From NCBI RefSeq assembly GCF_001941865.1, contig NZ_CP016162.1, forward strand, positions 1,426,001-1,490,000: a DNA stretch of 64,000 nt, written 5' to 3'. Each line of letters begins with the position of its first letter. Positions within the stretch are counted from its first letter, which is position 1. The notes under the pieces were generated by a model. It did not search any database. It was not told where the DNA came from and worked only from the letters and a program-made list of their open reading frames with translations. The position numbers and the translations under genes were made by a program. Shown here one piece after another: positions 34,797 to 44,524 of this stretch. The stretch is from Pseudomonas alcaliphila JAB1. Its GTDB lineage: Bacteria > Pseudomonadota > Gammaproteobacteria > Pseudomonadales > Pseudomonadaceae.

Positions 34797-37067
34797 ATGT
34801 CCCTCGATCTCGACACTGTTCCCGAAACCGCTGTGCAGGGCGACCTGCTCGAAGCGGCCGCTTCACCCCTCACCATCAGCCTGACCGACTTCGTGTCGGA
34901 GTTCGGCGACGAGCTGCTCGACTCGCTCAACCGCGCCAATCCGCCGGTCTACACCGGCCAGGCGCGGGTGCATCGGCAACTCATCCTCGCAGCCCTCAAG
35001 CGCAAGCTGTTCCCGGCGCAAGCCGATGTCGTCCATGCCGTCACCGAGCTGCTGGTCGACCGCGGCGAACGCGCCGCGATCGTCAATGGCGAGATGGGCT
35101 GCGGCAAGACGACCGTTGGCATCGCCACGGCCGCTGTGCTCAACGCCGAAGGCTACCGCCGCACCCTGGTGCTCTCGCCACCCCACCTGGTCTACAAGTG
35201 GCGGCGCGAGATCCAGGAGACGGTGGCCGGCACCAAGGTCTGGGTACTCAATGGCCCGGACACCCTGGTCAAGCTGCTGAAGCTGCGCGAGCAGTTGGGC
35301 GTACCGGCGCAAGGCCAGGAGTTCTTCGTCCTGGGCCGTGTGCGGATGCGCATGGGCTTCCACTGGAAGCCGGTGTTCGTGCGACGCCGTACCCGTCACG
35401 GTGACGTGGCGGCGTGCCCGGATTGCGGCCACATCATCACCGACCTCGACGGCGAGCCGATCAACCCGGTCGAGCTGGAAGCCGAGGAGTCCCGCCGCAA
35501 GTGCAGCCACTGCCGTGCACCGCTGTGGTCGTTGATCCGTCCCAGAGGCCTGTCCGCCAGCGACCAGTCCTCGACCGTGCTCAAGGCACTGAAGCGCATT
35601 CCGACCATCGGGGAAGTCACCGCGCAGAAGCTGATGCAGAAGTTCGGTGACGCCTTCCTCGCGTCGATGCTCGGGGACAACATCCACGAGTTCATCAACC
35701 TGATGGATGGCAACGGCGAGCTGGTCTTCTCGGACCGGCAAGCCCACCGCATGGAACGTGCGATGGCCAACATGGAGTTCGGCTTCGGCGAGGGCGGCTA
35801 CCAGCCGTCCGAGTTCATCAAGAGGCAGCTTCCCCAGGGTACGTTCGACCTGCTCATCGCCGACGAGGCGCACGAGTACAAGAACGGCGGCTCCGCACAG
35901 GGCCAGGCCATGGGGGTTTTAGCGGCCAAGGCGCGCAAAACGCTGCTGCTCACCGGCACGCTGATGGGCGGCTACGGCGACGACCTGTTCCACCTGCTGT
36001 TCCGCGCCCTGCCAGGGCGGATGCTCGAAGACGGCTACCGGCCGGCGAAGAGCGGCAGCATGACCTCGGCCGCGATGGCGTTCATGCGCGATCACGGCGT
36101 GCTCAAGGACATCTATTCGGAGAGCATCGGCACGGCGCACAAGACGGCCAAGGGCACCAAGGTATCGGTGCGCACGGTCAAGGCGCCGGGCTTCGGTCCC
36201 AAGGGCGTGCTGCGTTGCGTCCTGCCCTTCACCGTCTTCCTCAAGTTGAAGGACATCGGCGGCAACGTGCTGCCGCCCTACGACGAGGAGTTCCGCGAAG
36301 TCGCGATGGACACGGCGCAGGCCGCGGCCTATCGCGATCTGGCGGGTCGGCTGACCGCAGAGCTGAGGCAAGCCCTGGCGAAGCGGGACACGACGCTGCT
36401 CGGTGTGGTGCTCAACGTGCTGCTGGCCTGGCCGGACACCTGCTTCCGGTCGGAAACCGTGGTGCATCCACGCACGCGCAACACCCTGGCCTTCGTCCCG
36501 GCTCAGTTCAACGAGCTGGAGGTGATGCCCAAGGAGCGCGAGCTGATCGAGATCTGCAAGCAGGAGAAAGCGGAAGGTCGCAAGACCCTGGTCTATTCGG
36601 TCTACACCGGCACGCGCGACACCACGTCGCGCCTGAAGGTGCTGCTGGAGCAGGAAGGCTTCAAGGTGGCGGTGCTGCGCGCGAGCGTGGATGCCTCCCG
36701 CCGCGAGGACTGGATCGCCGAGCAGCTCGACCGTGGTATCGACGTGCTCATCACCAACCCGGAGCTGGTGAAAACCGGCCTGGACCTGTTGGAGTTCCCG
36801 ACCATCGTGTTCATGCAGTCGGGCTACAACGTGTATTCGCTGCAGCAGGCCGCACGCCGTTCATGGCGCATCGGCCAGAAGCAGCCGGTGCGTGTGATCT
36901 ACCTCGGCTACGCCAACTCCTCGCAGATGACCTGCCTGGGGTTGATGGCCAGGAAGATCATGGTGTCGCAATCCACCTCGGGCGACGTGCCCGAATCCGG
37001 ACTGGATGTCCTGAACCAGGATGGCGACTCGGTGGAGGTGGCGCTGGCGCGGCAGCTGGTGCGCTGA
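34797..37067 (+). CDS. SNF2-type helicase/ATPase with zinc-finger insert
   Basis: 756-residue superfamily 2 ATPase. Walker A IVNGEMGCGKTTVGIATAAV lies near residue 100, motif Ia LVLSPPHLVYKWRREI near 125, and Walker B LLIADEAHEYKNGGSAQGQA near 360. Motif III is LLLTGTLMGGYGDDLF and motif VI is QQAARRSWRIGQKQPVRVIY, the Swi2/Snf2 form. Between Walker A and B a CPDCGHI...CSHCRAP four-Cys zinc finger and a helix-hairpin-like segment are inserted. ATG 34797 follows TTTGGAGC. A backbone ICE gene; its role (strand or protein displacement on DNA) is inferred. Confidence 0.85.
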   Translation: MSLDLDTVPETAVQGDLLEAAASPLTISLTDFVSEFGDELLDSLNRANPPVYTGQARVHRQLILAALKRKLFPAQADVVHAVTELLVDRGERAAIVNGEMGCGKTTVGIATAAVLNAEGYRRTLVLSPPHLVYKWRREIQETVAGTKVWVLNGPDTLVKLLKLREQLGVPAQGQEFFVLGRVRMRMGFHWKPVFVRRRTRHGDVAACPDCGHIITDLDGEPINPVELEAEESRRKCSHCRAPLWSLIRPRGLSASDQSSTVLKALKRIPTIGEVTAQKLMQKFGDAFLASMLGDNIHEFINLMDGNGELVFSDRQAHRMERAMANMEFGFGEGGYQPSEFIKRQLPQGTFDLLIADEAHEYKNGGSAQGQAMGVLAAKARKTLLLTGTLMGGYGDDLFHLLFRALPGRMLEDGYRPAKSGSMTSAAMAFMRDHGVLKDIYSESIGTAHKTAKGTKVSVRTVKAPGFGPKGVLRCVLPFTVFLKLKDIGGNVLPPYDEEFREVAMDTAQAAAYRDLAGRLTAELRQALAKRDTTLLGVVLNVLLAWPDTCFRSETVVHPRTRNTLAFVPAQFNELEVMPKERELIEICKQEKAEGRKTLVYSVYTGTRDTTSRLKVLLEQEGFKVAVLRASVDASRREDWIAEQLDRGIDVLITNPELVKTGLDLLEFPTIVFMQSGYNVYSLQQAARRSWRIGQKQPVRVIYLGYANSSQMTCLGLMARKIMVSQSTSGDVPESGLDVLNQDGDSVEVALARQLVR

Positions 37068-37084
37068 GCTTTGCTTGATCTTTG

Positions 37085-37104
37085 GCGGCCCCTTCGGGGG
37101 CCGC
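37085..37104. terminator. intrinsic terminator after the helicase gene
   Basis: GCGGCCCC-TTCG-GGGGCCGC followed by GTTCTTC, 18 bp after the stop. It marks the end of the ICE backbone block before the defence insertion. Confidence 0.8.
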
Positions 37105-37288
37105 GTTCTTCATCGCGATCGACGCTTGCTGAGTAGATGGTGTCTGGCGTGACTCTCTCCGACATGATTCGCCCGTGCTCCATGTGAGCCTCCGCACATT
37201 CCTTCGATATACTCACATCCAGTAGCTACGTGGCGTTGGAACATCAGGCGCAGTACAAATGCGTCAGCTCAGCTGGGAGGGCGCGCTA

Positions 37289-39581
37289 ATGAAGATCAAG
37301 TTCGTCGAAATATCGAATTTTCGCAGACTGAAGTCGACGCACCTCGACTTCGACAAGGAAACAACAATATTCGTTGGCGCGAACAACAGCGGTAAGACAT
37401 CCGCGATGGTTGCTCTTCGATATTTCCTTGTTTCTCCCAACCGACTAGCCCTGCGCGACATTACGATCGCCAATTGGCCGAAGATCGACGCGATTGGAGA
37501 TGCCTGGGAAAACGGCGCAGCTGGAGAGGTCAATCATCAATGATCTGCTACCCAGCCTCGACTTCTGGCTCGATGTCCCTCTCTCCGAAATCCAGCATGT
37601 CGTTCATATCCTTCCAACCTTGGACTGGAATGGTGGTCTGCTCGGCGTTAGGCTGAAATACCAAGTCGAGCTGATCGCGAAGCTCAAAGCCGACTACGTC
37701 GCACAGCGCAGCGCCGCTCTCGAAGCGGGCGCGAAAGCCCCGGGAGGTCAAGTAGGAAACATTCAAGTCTGGCCCACCTGTCTCACCGAATTCCTCGAAC
37801 GACGCCTGCGAACCTACATCGCACTTGAGGCTTTCGCCCTTGATCCTGCCGCCCACACCCCCCCAGTGAAAGGATTGGCGACGCCGCAAACATTACCGGA
37901 GAACATGCTTCCGCTGGAGAAGAATCCTTTCAAGCACCTGATCAAAATTGACGAAATCGCGGCCCAGCGTGACTTCGCCGATGCTGGTGAGCGGGCTCCG
38001 ACAGGCGAGGACTCCCAGGATATGTCGACACGCCGGTATAAGCGCCGTCTTTCGGACCAACTACGCTCTTACTATGATCGTCACCTCGATCCTGCGAAAA
38101 CGCCATCCGCAGAGGACTATGAGGCTCTCGACGCAATCCAGACTGCTGAGCAGAATTTCGATAAGCGCCTCGAGGTTGGTTTCGCCGCTGCCTTCGAGGA
38201 ACTTGAGGATCTTGGCTATCCCGGAATCAGCAATCCAAAACTGAAAATCACCACACAACTGCGGGCGACTGACGGGCTGAAGCATGGCTCCGCGGTGCAG
38301 TATCAGGTGACGGACCTTGCTGGAGAAGGATTAAAGCCCCTCCAACTTCCGGAAGACTATTCCGGTCTCGGTTATCAGAACCTCATCGCCATGGTTTTCA
38401 TGCTGATGGGCTATCGTGACGAGTGGATGCGGGTGGGAAAGGCTTCGGCGGACACCGACCCTGGGGCACAAACGCAGATCCAACCGCTGCACTTGGTTCT
38501 GGTGGAGGAGCCGGAGGCAAATCTTCACGCGCAGGTCCAGCAGGTCTTCATTAAGAAGGCCTATAAGCTTCTGCGCAAGCACGATGAACTTGGCGACAGC
38601 ACAACGTTCTCGACGCAATTGGTCGTCAGCACTCATTCGAGCCATGTGGCGCATGAGGCTGACTTCGCAAATCTGCGTTACTTCCGCAGACTTCCGGCGA
38701 CTTCATCTGGTGAGACGCCGACTACGACCGTCGCCAACCTGTCATATATCTTCGGTGAAGGGGACGAAACTCAGCGATTCGTCAAGCGCTATCTGAAAGC
38801 AACACACTGTGATCTGTTTTTCGCCGACGGCATCATATTCGTCGAAGGCCAGGCTGAACGCATTCTGGTTCCCCATTTCATCCGGCATCACTTCGACTCG
38901 CTATCCCGCCGCTATATCAGCCTGCTTGATCTGGGCGGCAGTCACGCCCACAGTTTCAAGAGGCTTGTCGACGGACTTGGGCTGACGACGCCGATCATCG
39001 CCGATCTCGATGCGACCGTCGCCACAAAGGTGCAGACTCAGGCCGGAACCGAAGCGATCCGCTGGAAGGCGACGAAGCCCCAGCGTGGAGCAGACCAAAA
39101 GACCGGCAGTCCCGTCCTCAAGGACTGGCACCCATCGAAGGAATTCATCGACGAGCTTGTGGCACTCAAGTCCGAAGAGCATGAGTCATCGAGCTGCGAG
39201 GGGTATGACCTTTACGTCGCATACCAGAAGCCACTCTTGATACCGTCAGGTGACGGTAGCGGAGTTGAGATCATTCCGCGGACCTTCGAGGACGCCCTCA
39301 TTCTGGAGAATCTCGAGGTTCTGGCGAACATTACCGGATCAAGGACAAGCGACAAGATAAAGGCAATTGTCACGGACGGCCTGTCTGGTGATGAACTGGC
39401 GGATGAGCTATTCCAACTGCTGAAAACAGCGGAGAAGGCCGCGTTCGCGCTTGACTGCCTGATGCTGGAGGACGCGAGGGCGGTCATCCCGCCTCGCTAC
39501 ATCCATGACGGCCTGACTTGGTTCGAGCGCGCCGTTGGGAAGGACATCGCGGAAAACGAACCGACGGCGGTAAGCGTATGA
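37289..39581 (+). pseudogene. gajA: Gabija-like GajA: OLD-family ATPase-TOPRIM nuclease, frameshifted
   Basis: The frame from ATG 37289 (GGGAGG upstream) gives the ATPase N-terminus with Walker A FVGANNSGKTSAMVALRYF and stops at 37543. A second frame from about 37510 carries the remaining 690 residues. These include the ATPase Walker B (LVLVEEPEANLHAQVQQV), switch region VVSTHSSHVAHEAD, then the OLD-type TOPRIM (GIIFVEGQAERILVPHF, PIIADLDA). With a UvrD-like helicase gene overlapping by ATGA, this is the layout of a Gabija system (GajA senses and cuts DNA, GajB assists). The break after SGKT separates the P-loop from the rest, so it is probably inactive unless the shift is an error. Confidence 0.65.
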
Positions 39582-41082
39582 CTGTAGAAGTGATAGCACT
39601 CGGTTCATCTGATACTGACGACGCTGACGACGCTGACGACGCTGACGACGCTGTCGACGCCGAGATCGGCGCGTGCCTGGACCCCAAGGCGCCGAAGAGC
39701 TTCTTCCTCTACGCCGGCGCCGGCTCAGGAAAGACACGTTCTCTCAAGAGCGCTCTGCAAAGCTTTCGAGAGAGATACGGGGCTGGCTTCCGGCGTGCCG
39801 GCAAGAAGGTCGCGGTCATCACATACACAAATGCCGCTGCCGACGAGATCGCGTCGCGTGTCGGTCAAGATGCGCTCTTTCCCATTTCGACGATTCACAG
39901 CTTTTGTTGGTCTCAGATCGGCTCCTATCACGCTGACATTCAAGCCTGGCTGCTCGCAAACCTACCGCGGGATCTTGCCGAGTTGCAGGAGAAGCAGGTC
40001 AAGGGGCGCGCCGGCACGAAGGCCGCACTGGATCGCGAGCGTGGAATCACAGCCATTCTCAAGCGCATCGGATGGCTTCACACACCCCGTCGTTTCACCT
40101 ATAACCCAAATGGAGACAACTTCGGCTCCGACTCGCTCTCACATTCCGAAGTCTTGAAAATCACCGCGGACTTCATCGTCTCCAAGCCATCGATGCAGGC
40201 TGTTCTTGTCAGTAAGTTCCCTTTCCTTCTCATCGACGAGAGTCAGGACACGAGCAAAGTCCTGATGGACGCCTTCCTCGCACTGGCAGCGGCGAATACG
40301 GGCCGATTTGCATTAGGACTATTCGGCGACACCATGCAGAGAATTTGCGCGGACGGCAAGCCGGATCTTGGGCGAGATGTTCCTGAGGATTGGGCCAAGC
40401 CGGTCAAGAGAATGAATCATCGGTCGCCGCAGCGGGTGATCCAGTTGGGCAATTCCCTGCGATCTGCAGTCGACGGTCAGCGCCAATTGGCTCGGGACGA
40501 TAGCGCGGCCGGCATCGTCAGACTGTTCATCACATCGGCCACCACGCTGGACAAACCCGCGGTCGAGCAGCAAATCCGCGAGCGGATGGCGGAAATCTGC
40601 GATACGAAGGCTGGGAGGAAGGGGAAACAGCCGTCAAGACCCTGACGCTCGAACATCATATGGCCGCCTCACGCTGCGGATTCCTATCAATGTTCCAGGC
40701 TCTCGATCAGGACTCGCGGCTTTCGACAGGCCTGAGAAAGGGTGACCTGGCCGGGCTCCGGTTTTTCACGGAACGTGTCGCTCCTTTGCTCGCGACCTCG
40801 GCCGCCAATGACAAATTTGGTGTCATGGCACACCTTCGCAGAACCTCTCCGCTCCTCCGGCGAGCGACGCTCGCATTAGCGATGATCCCGACACCCCCTT
40901 GCGAGCGGCGCGGCAGGCTGTCGAGGCGCTGACAGCGCTCGACGTCGATCATCCAGCCACAAAGTTTCTCGATGTTCTCGAATGCGTGGCAGTCCACGGG
41001 TTGTTTGAAATCCCGGCCAGCTTGCGCCCGTTCGTGACCACCGAAGCGGGAACTGGTCAAGGCCCGCAAGATTCTCTCCTAG
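39578..41082 (+). pseudogene. gajB: Gabija-like GajB: UvrD-type helicase, frameshifted and truncated by IS5
   Basis: The ATG at 39578 overlaps the gajA stop. The first frame (to 40645) has an acidic start (DTDDADDADDADDAVDAE), Walker A FLYAGAGSGKTRSLKSAL, motif Ia TYTNAAADEIASR, motif II FLLIDESQDTSKVLMDAF and GLFGDTMQRI. The next frame resumes at about 40605 (EGWEEGETAVKTLTLEHHMA) and a third at about 40855 (DDPDTPLRAARQAVEALTAL). Coding then runs into the IS5 element at 41083. Two shifts plus truncation make it a pseudogene. Confidence 0.65.
39617..39652 (+). repeat. four perfect 9-bp tandem repeats (GACGACGCT)
   Basis: In-frame repeats encode Asp-Asp-Ala four times at the N-terminus of the GajB-like protein, followed by a degenerate fifth unit. 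Copy-number change would keep the frame but alter an acidic tail. Confidence 0.9.
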
Positions 41083-42415
41083 CAGGCCGTTGAAAAAAGC
41101 CAGAGCCCGCCTGGCTCTGGCAAAATGGCGACTATCCCCTTCTGCCGAAGCCAGCCTAAGCCTATGCGTGGACTCGACCTCAAACAAAACGAGCTTTTCA
41201 GCTATACGACGCTGGAGCAGCGCATCCCGAACGATCACCCGCTGCGTCCACTGCGCGAGCTGGTCGATGCTGTCTTGGCGTCGATGGATCGGGACTTCGA
41301 CGGGCTGTACTCCACCCTGGGACGGGCCTCGATTGCGCCGGAGCGCCTGCTGCGCGCCTCGTTGCTCCAAGTGATCTACACCATTCGCTCCGAGCGGCAG
41401 TTGGTCGAGCAGATTGATTTTTTAACCTGCTGTTTCGCTGGTTCGTCGGCTTGTCGATGGACGAGCGCATGTGGGATCACTCGACCTTCAGCCAGAACCG
41501 CGACCGGCTGTTCAATCAGGATGTAGCGCGCCTGTTTTTTCAGCGCATCAAGTCCCTGGACGAATGGTCCGAGTACGCCAGCGACGAGCATTTCAGCGTC
41601 GATGGCACGCTGATCGACGCCTGGGCCTCGCACAAGTCCTTCATCAAGAAGGACGGCGGCGACCCACGGGAGGATGGCACGCGCAACCCCGATGCCGACT
41701 TCAAGGGCGAGAAGCGCAGCAACGCGACCCACCAGTCGACCACCGATCCTGAAGCCAAGTTGGCGCGCAAGAGCAATGGCGATGCCAGTCGCCTGGCGCA
41801 CATGGCCCACACGATGATGGAGCACCGCAACGGCCTGATCGTGGATGTGGAATGCACCGAGTTCAATGGACGTGCCGAGGTGGAGGCGACCCTGGAGATG
41901 CTGGAGCGCACGGCCAAGCCGGGCAGCACGGTGGGGGCGGACAAGAATTACGACCAGAAGCGTTTTGTGCAGGGGGCGCGCGAGCTGAAGGTGACGCCGC
42001 ATGTGGCGCACAAGCGCAAGGGCAGTGCCATCGACGGCCGCACCACGCGGCACCCGGGGTACGCCACCAGCCAGAAGATCCGCAAGCGGATCGAAGAAGG
42101 CTTTGGTTGGCTGAAGACGGTTGGCGGCCTGCGCAAGACTAAGCTGATCGGCCGCGCCAAGCTGAGTGCCCAGTTGCTGCTGGGCTTCTCGGTCTACAAC
42201 CTGATCCGACTGGGGAGTCTGTCGGGTTGGTGGCGAGGCTCGCATGTATAGGGCGAGGTGCGCCCGAAAAACGCCGAAAGGCGTGAAAGTAGTGCTGAAA
42301 CCGGTCAAAAAGGCCTGAATCCAGGCCTTTTGCGGCCTCCGTTAGGCCCAAGCGCTTGAAAAAGCGACACCCCGAACGGGTTGGGGCAGTCGAGGCCGAA
42401 TTTTTCAACGGCCTG
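41083..42415 (+). mobile_element. IS5-family insertion sequence
   Basis: 1333 bp bounded by perfect 15-bp inverted repeats CAGGCCGTTGAAAAA (41083-41097) and TTTTTCAACGGCCTG (42401-42415). Flanks are CTAG on the left and TTAG on the right; both fit the YTAR target of IS5-group elements but are not identical. It interrupts the gajB remnant. Confidence 0.88.
41164..42251 (+). CDS. IS5-family transposase in two frames, joined by a U UUU UUA slippery site
   Basis: Frame 1 starts at ATG 41164 (MRGLDLKQNELFSYTTLEQR). At 41418-41424 it meets T TTT TTA; a minus-one slip there continues with NLLFRWFVGLSMDERMWDHS and the DDE core (FSVDGTLIDAWASHKSF, VGADKNYDQKRFV, RKRIEEGFGWLKTVGGLRKT) to the stop at 42251. 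The slip signal is canonical, so programmed frameshifting is plausible, though a simple mutation in the T6 run is also possible. Confidence 0.8.
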
Positions 42416-42619
42416 TTAGTCGGCGGCCACCATGCTGATGCGCTGCCTCAAGTCAGTAGCCATTGTCCGACGATCTCTGCATCGACACGCTCAAGGACCT
42501 CAGCAATCCTTCAGATGCCACTGCCCCCTAATGCGGTGCAGCGCTGGTTCCCATTTTCTGCAGATGTAGCCAGCCTACCTTGCGAAGGTATCGCATCACG
42601 GCTTCCTGGGAATCGATGC
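42416..42619 (+). other. short stretch between the IS5 element and the PilL-like gene
   Basis: No gene is supported. It probably contains the promoter of the pilL-type gene and whatever remained of the sequence formerly downstream of gajB; I recognise no helicase C-terminal motifs in it. Confidence 0.3.
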
Positions 42620-43153
42620 GTGCCACCTTCCTTGCTCTCCAGCGGCGCCCGGCGCCGCGTCTTCGCGACCATCCTGCTGATCGGAAGCGGCTTGGCCGGT
42701 TGCGCCAGCTCGTCTCCGATCCCGTCGCCTTATCCCCCGACCCCGACTGTCTCGGCATCGCTGACCGACAAACGAATCCCCGTCGTACGCTACGGCCGCT
42801 ACACATTGGTCGAACTGGCGCCGGAGCCTGCCCAGCGCGATCTGCTGCAGCAGACCGTGGAAGTCTCCATCCCGCCCACGCTCGATGCGAACGTGGGCGA
42901 CGCCATGCGGCATGTCCTGCTGCGCTCGGGCTACCGGCTCTGCGATGCCATCGACGCCGACGCCCTCTACGCGCTACCGCTGCCAGCCGCGCATCTACGC
43001 CTTGGCCCGCTGCTGTTGCGCGATGCACTGCTGACCCTGGCCGGCCCGGCCTGGACGCTGTCGGTCGATGACTTGAGCCGCGAGGTCTGCTTCACCCGCG
43101 TGGCCGATCCGGTGGCAGCGGCCGTCGATGCTGTCGTGGAGGCAACGCGATGA
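42620..43153 (+). CDS. PilL-N-like ICE lipoprotein
   Basis: 177 residues from a GTG at 42620; the exact start is uncertain because no strong ribosome site is seen. An N-terminal Arg-rich stretch is followed by a lipoprotein signal (RRRVFATILLIGSGLAGCAS, lipobox LAGC). The mature part (PVVRYGRYTLVELAPEPAQR, VEVSIPPTLDANVGDAMRHV) resembles the PilL N-terminal (toxin co-regulated pilus Q-like) domain of PFGI-1/clc-type ICEs. Outer-membrane location is expected. The conjugation block begins here; it overlaps the next gene by 4 bp. Confidence 0.72.
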   Translation: MPPSLLSSGARRRVFATILLIGSGLAGCASSSPIPSPYPPTPTVSASLTDKRIPVVRYGRYTLVELAPEPAQRDLLQQTVEVSIPPTLDANVGDAMRHVLLRSGYRLCDAIDADALYALPLPAAHLRLGPLLLRDALLTLAGPAWTLSVDDLSREVCFTRVADPVAAAVDAVVEATR

Positions 43154-43797
43154 GCTTCCCCCAAGCACCGTCCGAGTCCGCCGCCCGCACACGCTGGCTC
43201 AAGATCGCCGCGACCGTCTGGCTGCTGCTCACGAGCACCCTGGCCGCTGTCAACAGTGTCGGCCTGTCGCGTCTCAGCGAACAGGCCGAGGCCAGTGCGC
43301 AGGACGCCCAGGTCCAGGCGCTGGGCCTGCGGCTGGCCGAACTCGAACAGCAGGCCAAGGTGGACAGGCGCCGGCCTGCGCCGCTCGGGCAGGTCGAATT
43401 CGCCACCGCGCAACGGGCGCTGGACGAGCGCATCGCGCGTGTCGAGGCGGCACAGTCTGCGGACAGCCTCGCCATCGACCTGCAGACCTTGCAGGCTCGT
43501 GTGCACGGGATCGAAACCCGTTTGGAAAAAGCCCGCAAAGCTACCGCCGTCGCCCCCCGTCGAGCACCCGAGGTGACAAAGCCGGCGCTGCCGGTTCCAC
43601 CGTTCCAGGTGGTCGGCGTGGAACTGCGCGGCGGCGAGCGCTTCCTGTCGGTCGCACCCATGGCCGCCACCTCGCTCGGCAGTGTCCGGCTACTGCGCGA
43701 GGGTGATGCGGAGAGCGGCTGGCACCTGCAATCCATCGAGGCTCGCGCCGCCGTGTTCCGCGTGGACGGCCAGGTGCAGCGCCTTGCCGTGCCGTAG
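43150..43797 (+). CDS. conserved ICE membrane-anchored protein
   Basis: 215-residue protein with one N-terminal membrane helix (LKIAATVWLLLTSTLAAVNS), a coiled coil (about residues 45-130, heptad-like LRLAELEQQAKVDRR and LQTLQARVHGIETRLEKAR) and a beta-rich C-terminal domain (FQVVGVELRGGERFLSVAPM). Translationally coupled with both neighbours. The topology suggests a periplasmic component of the conjugation machinery. No firm family name. Confidence 0.65.
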   Translation: MSFPQAPSESAARTRWLKIAATVWLLLTSTLAAVNSVGLSRLSEQAEASAQDAQVQALGLRLAELEQQAKVDRRRPAPLGQVEFATAQRALDERIARVEAAQSADSLAIDLQTLQARVHGIETRLEKARKATAVAPRRAPEVTKPALPVPPFQVVGVELRGGERFLSVAPMAATSLGSVRLLREGDAESGWHLQSIEARAAVFRVDGQVQRLAVP

Positions 43798-43807
43798 GAG
43801 GCGGGCC

Positions 43808-44524
43808 ATGACCCTGCGGCCGATGCTTGCTGCCGTGCTTCTGTCCGTCTCCCTGGGGGCCTCCGCGCAATCTCCGGTGACGAATGCGCGCGTGGCGCCC
43901 AGCCAGGTACAGCCCAACACCGATGCGGCACTCGACGAGCGCCTGGCGCGCGATTGGGGATTGCAGCCCGAGGAATGGGCGCGTTACCGCCAATTGATGC
44001 AGGGGCCGCTGGGTGTATACTCGCCCAACCTCGACCCGCTCACGGCCCTCGGGATCGAAGCGCGCACGGACGAGGAACGCCGCCGCTACGCCGAGTTGCA
44101 GGTGCAGGCCGAGGCCCGGCGCGTCGGCAAGACGCTGGCCTACCAGCGTGCCTACGACGCGGCGTGGCAGCGCCTGTTTCCCGGCCAGCCGCGCGTGAGC
44201 CTGCCCGGCGCCAAGGCGCAGGGTGCCGGCAACACCGGCTCCGGGCGCCTGGCGGTTTTCGTCAAGGCCGACTGCGCACCGTGCGCCCAACGCGTACAGC
44301 AGTTGCAGGCGGCCGGCACGGCCTTCGACCTCTACATGGTCGGCAGCCGTCAGGACGACGCGCGCATCCGCCAGTGGGCCACCCAGGCGGGCATCGACCC
44401 GGCCAGGGTGCGCGCCCGCACCATCACACTCAACCACGATGCGGGGCGCTGGCTGTCGCTCGGCCTGTCCGGCGATCTGCCGGCCGTGGTGCGCGAGCTG
44501 AACGGCCAATGGCAGCGGCAATAG
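43808..44524 (+). CDS. TIGR03759-family ICE protein (PFL_4693 type)
   Basis: 238 residues with a cleavable signal peptide (MTLRPMLAAVLLSVSLGASA). The C-terminal thioredoxin-like part includes LAVFVKADCAPCAQRVQQLQ, a CxxC active-site-like motif. Likely periplasmic; may assist disulfide formation or assembly of the mating apparatus. ATG 43808 follows TAGGAGG. Its end overlaps the transglycosylase gene by 16 bp. Confidence 0.82.
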   Translation: MTLRPMLAAVLLSVSLGASAQSPVTNARVAPSQVQPNTDAALDERLARDWGLQPEEWARYRQLMQGPLGVYSPNLDPLTALGIEARTDEERRRYAELQVQAEARRVGKTLAYQRAYDAAWQRLFPGQPRVSLPGAKAQGAGNTGSGRLAVFVKADCAPCAQRVQQLQAAGTAFDLYMVGSRQDDARIRQWATQAGIDPARVRARTITLNHDAGRWLSLGLSGDLPAVVRELNGQWQRQ

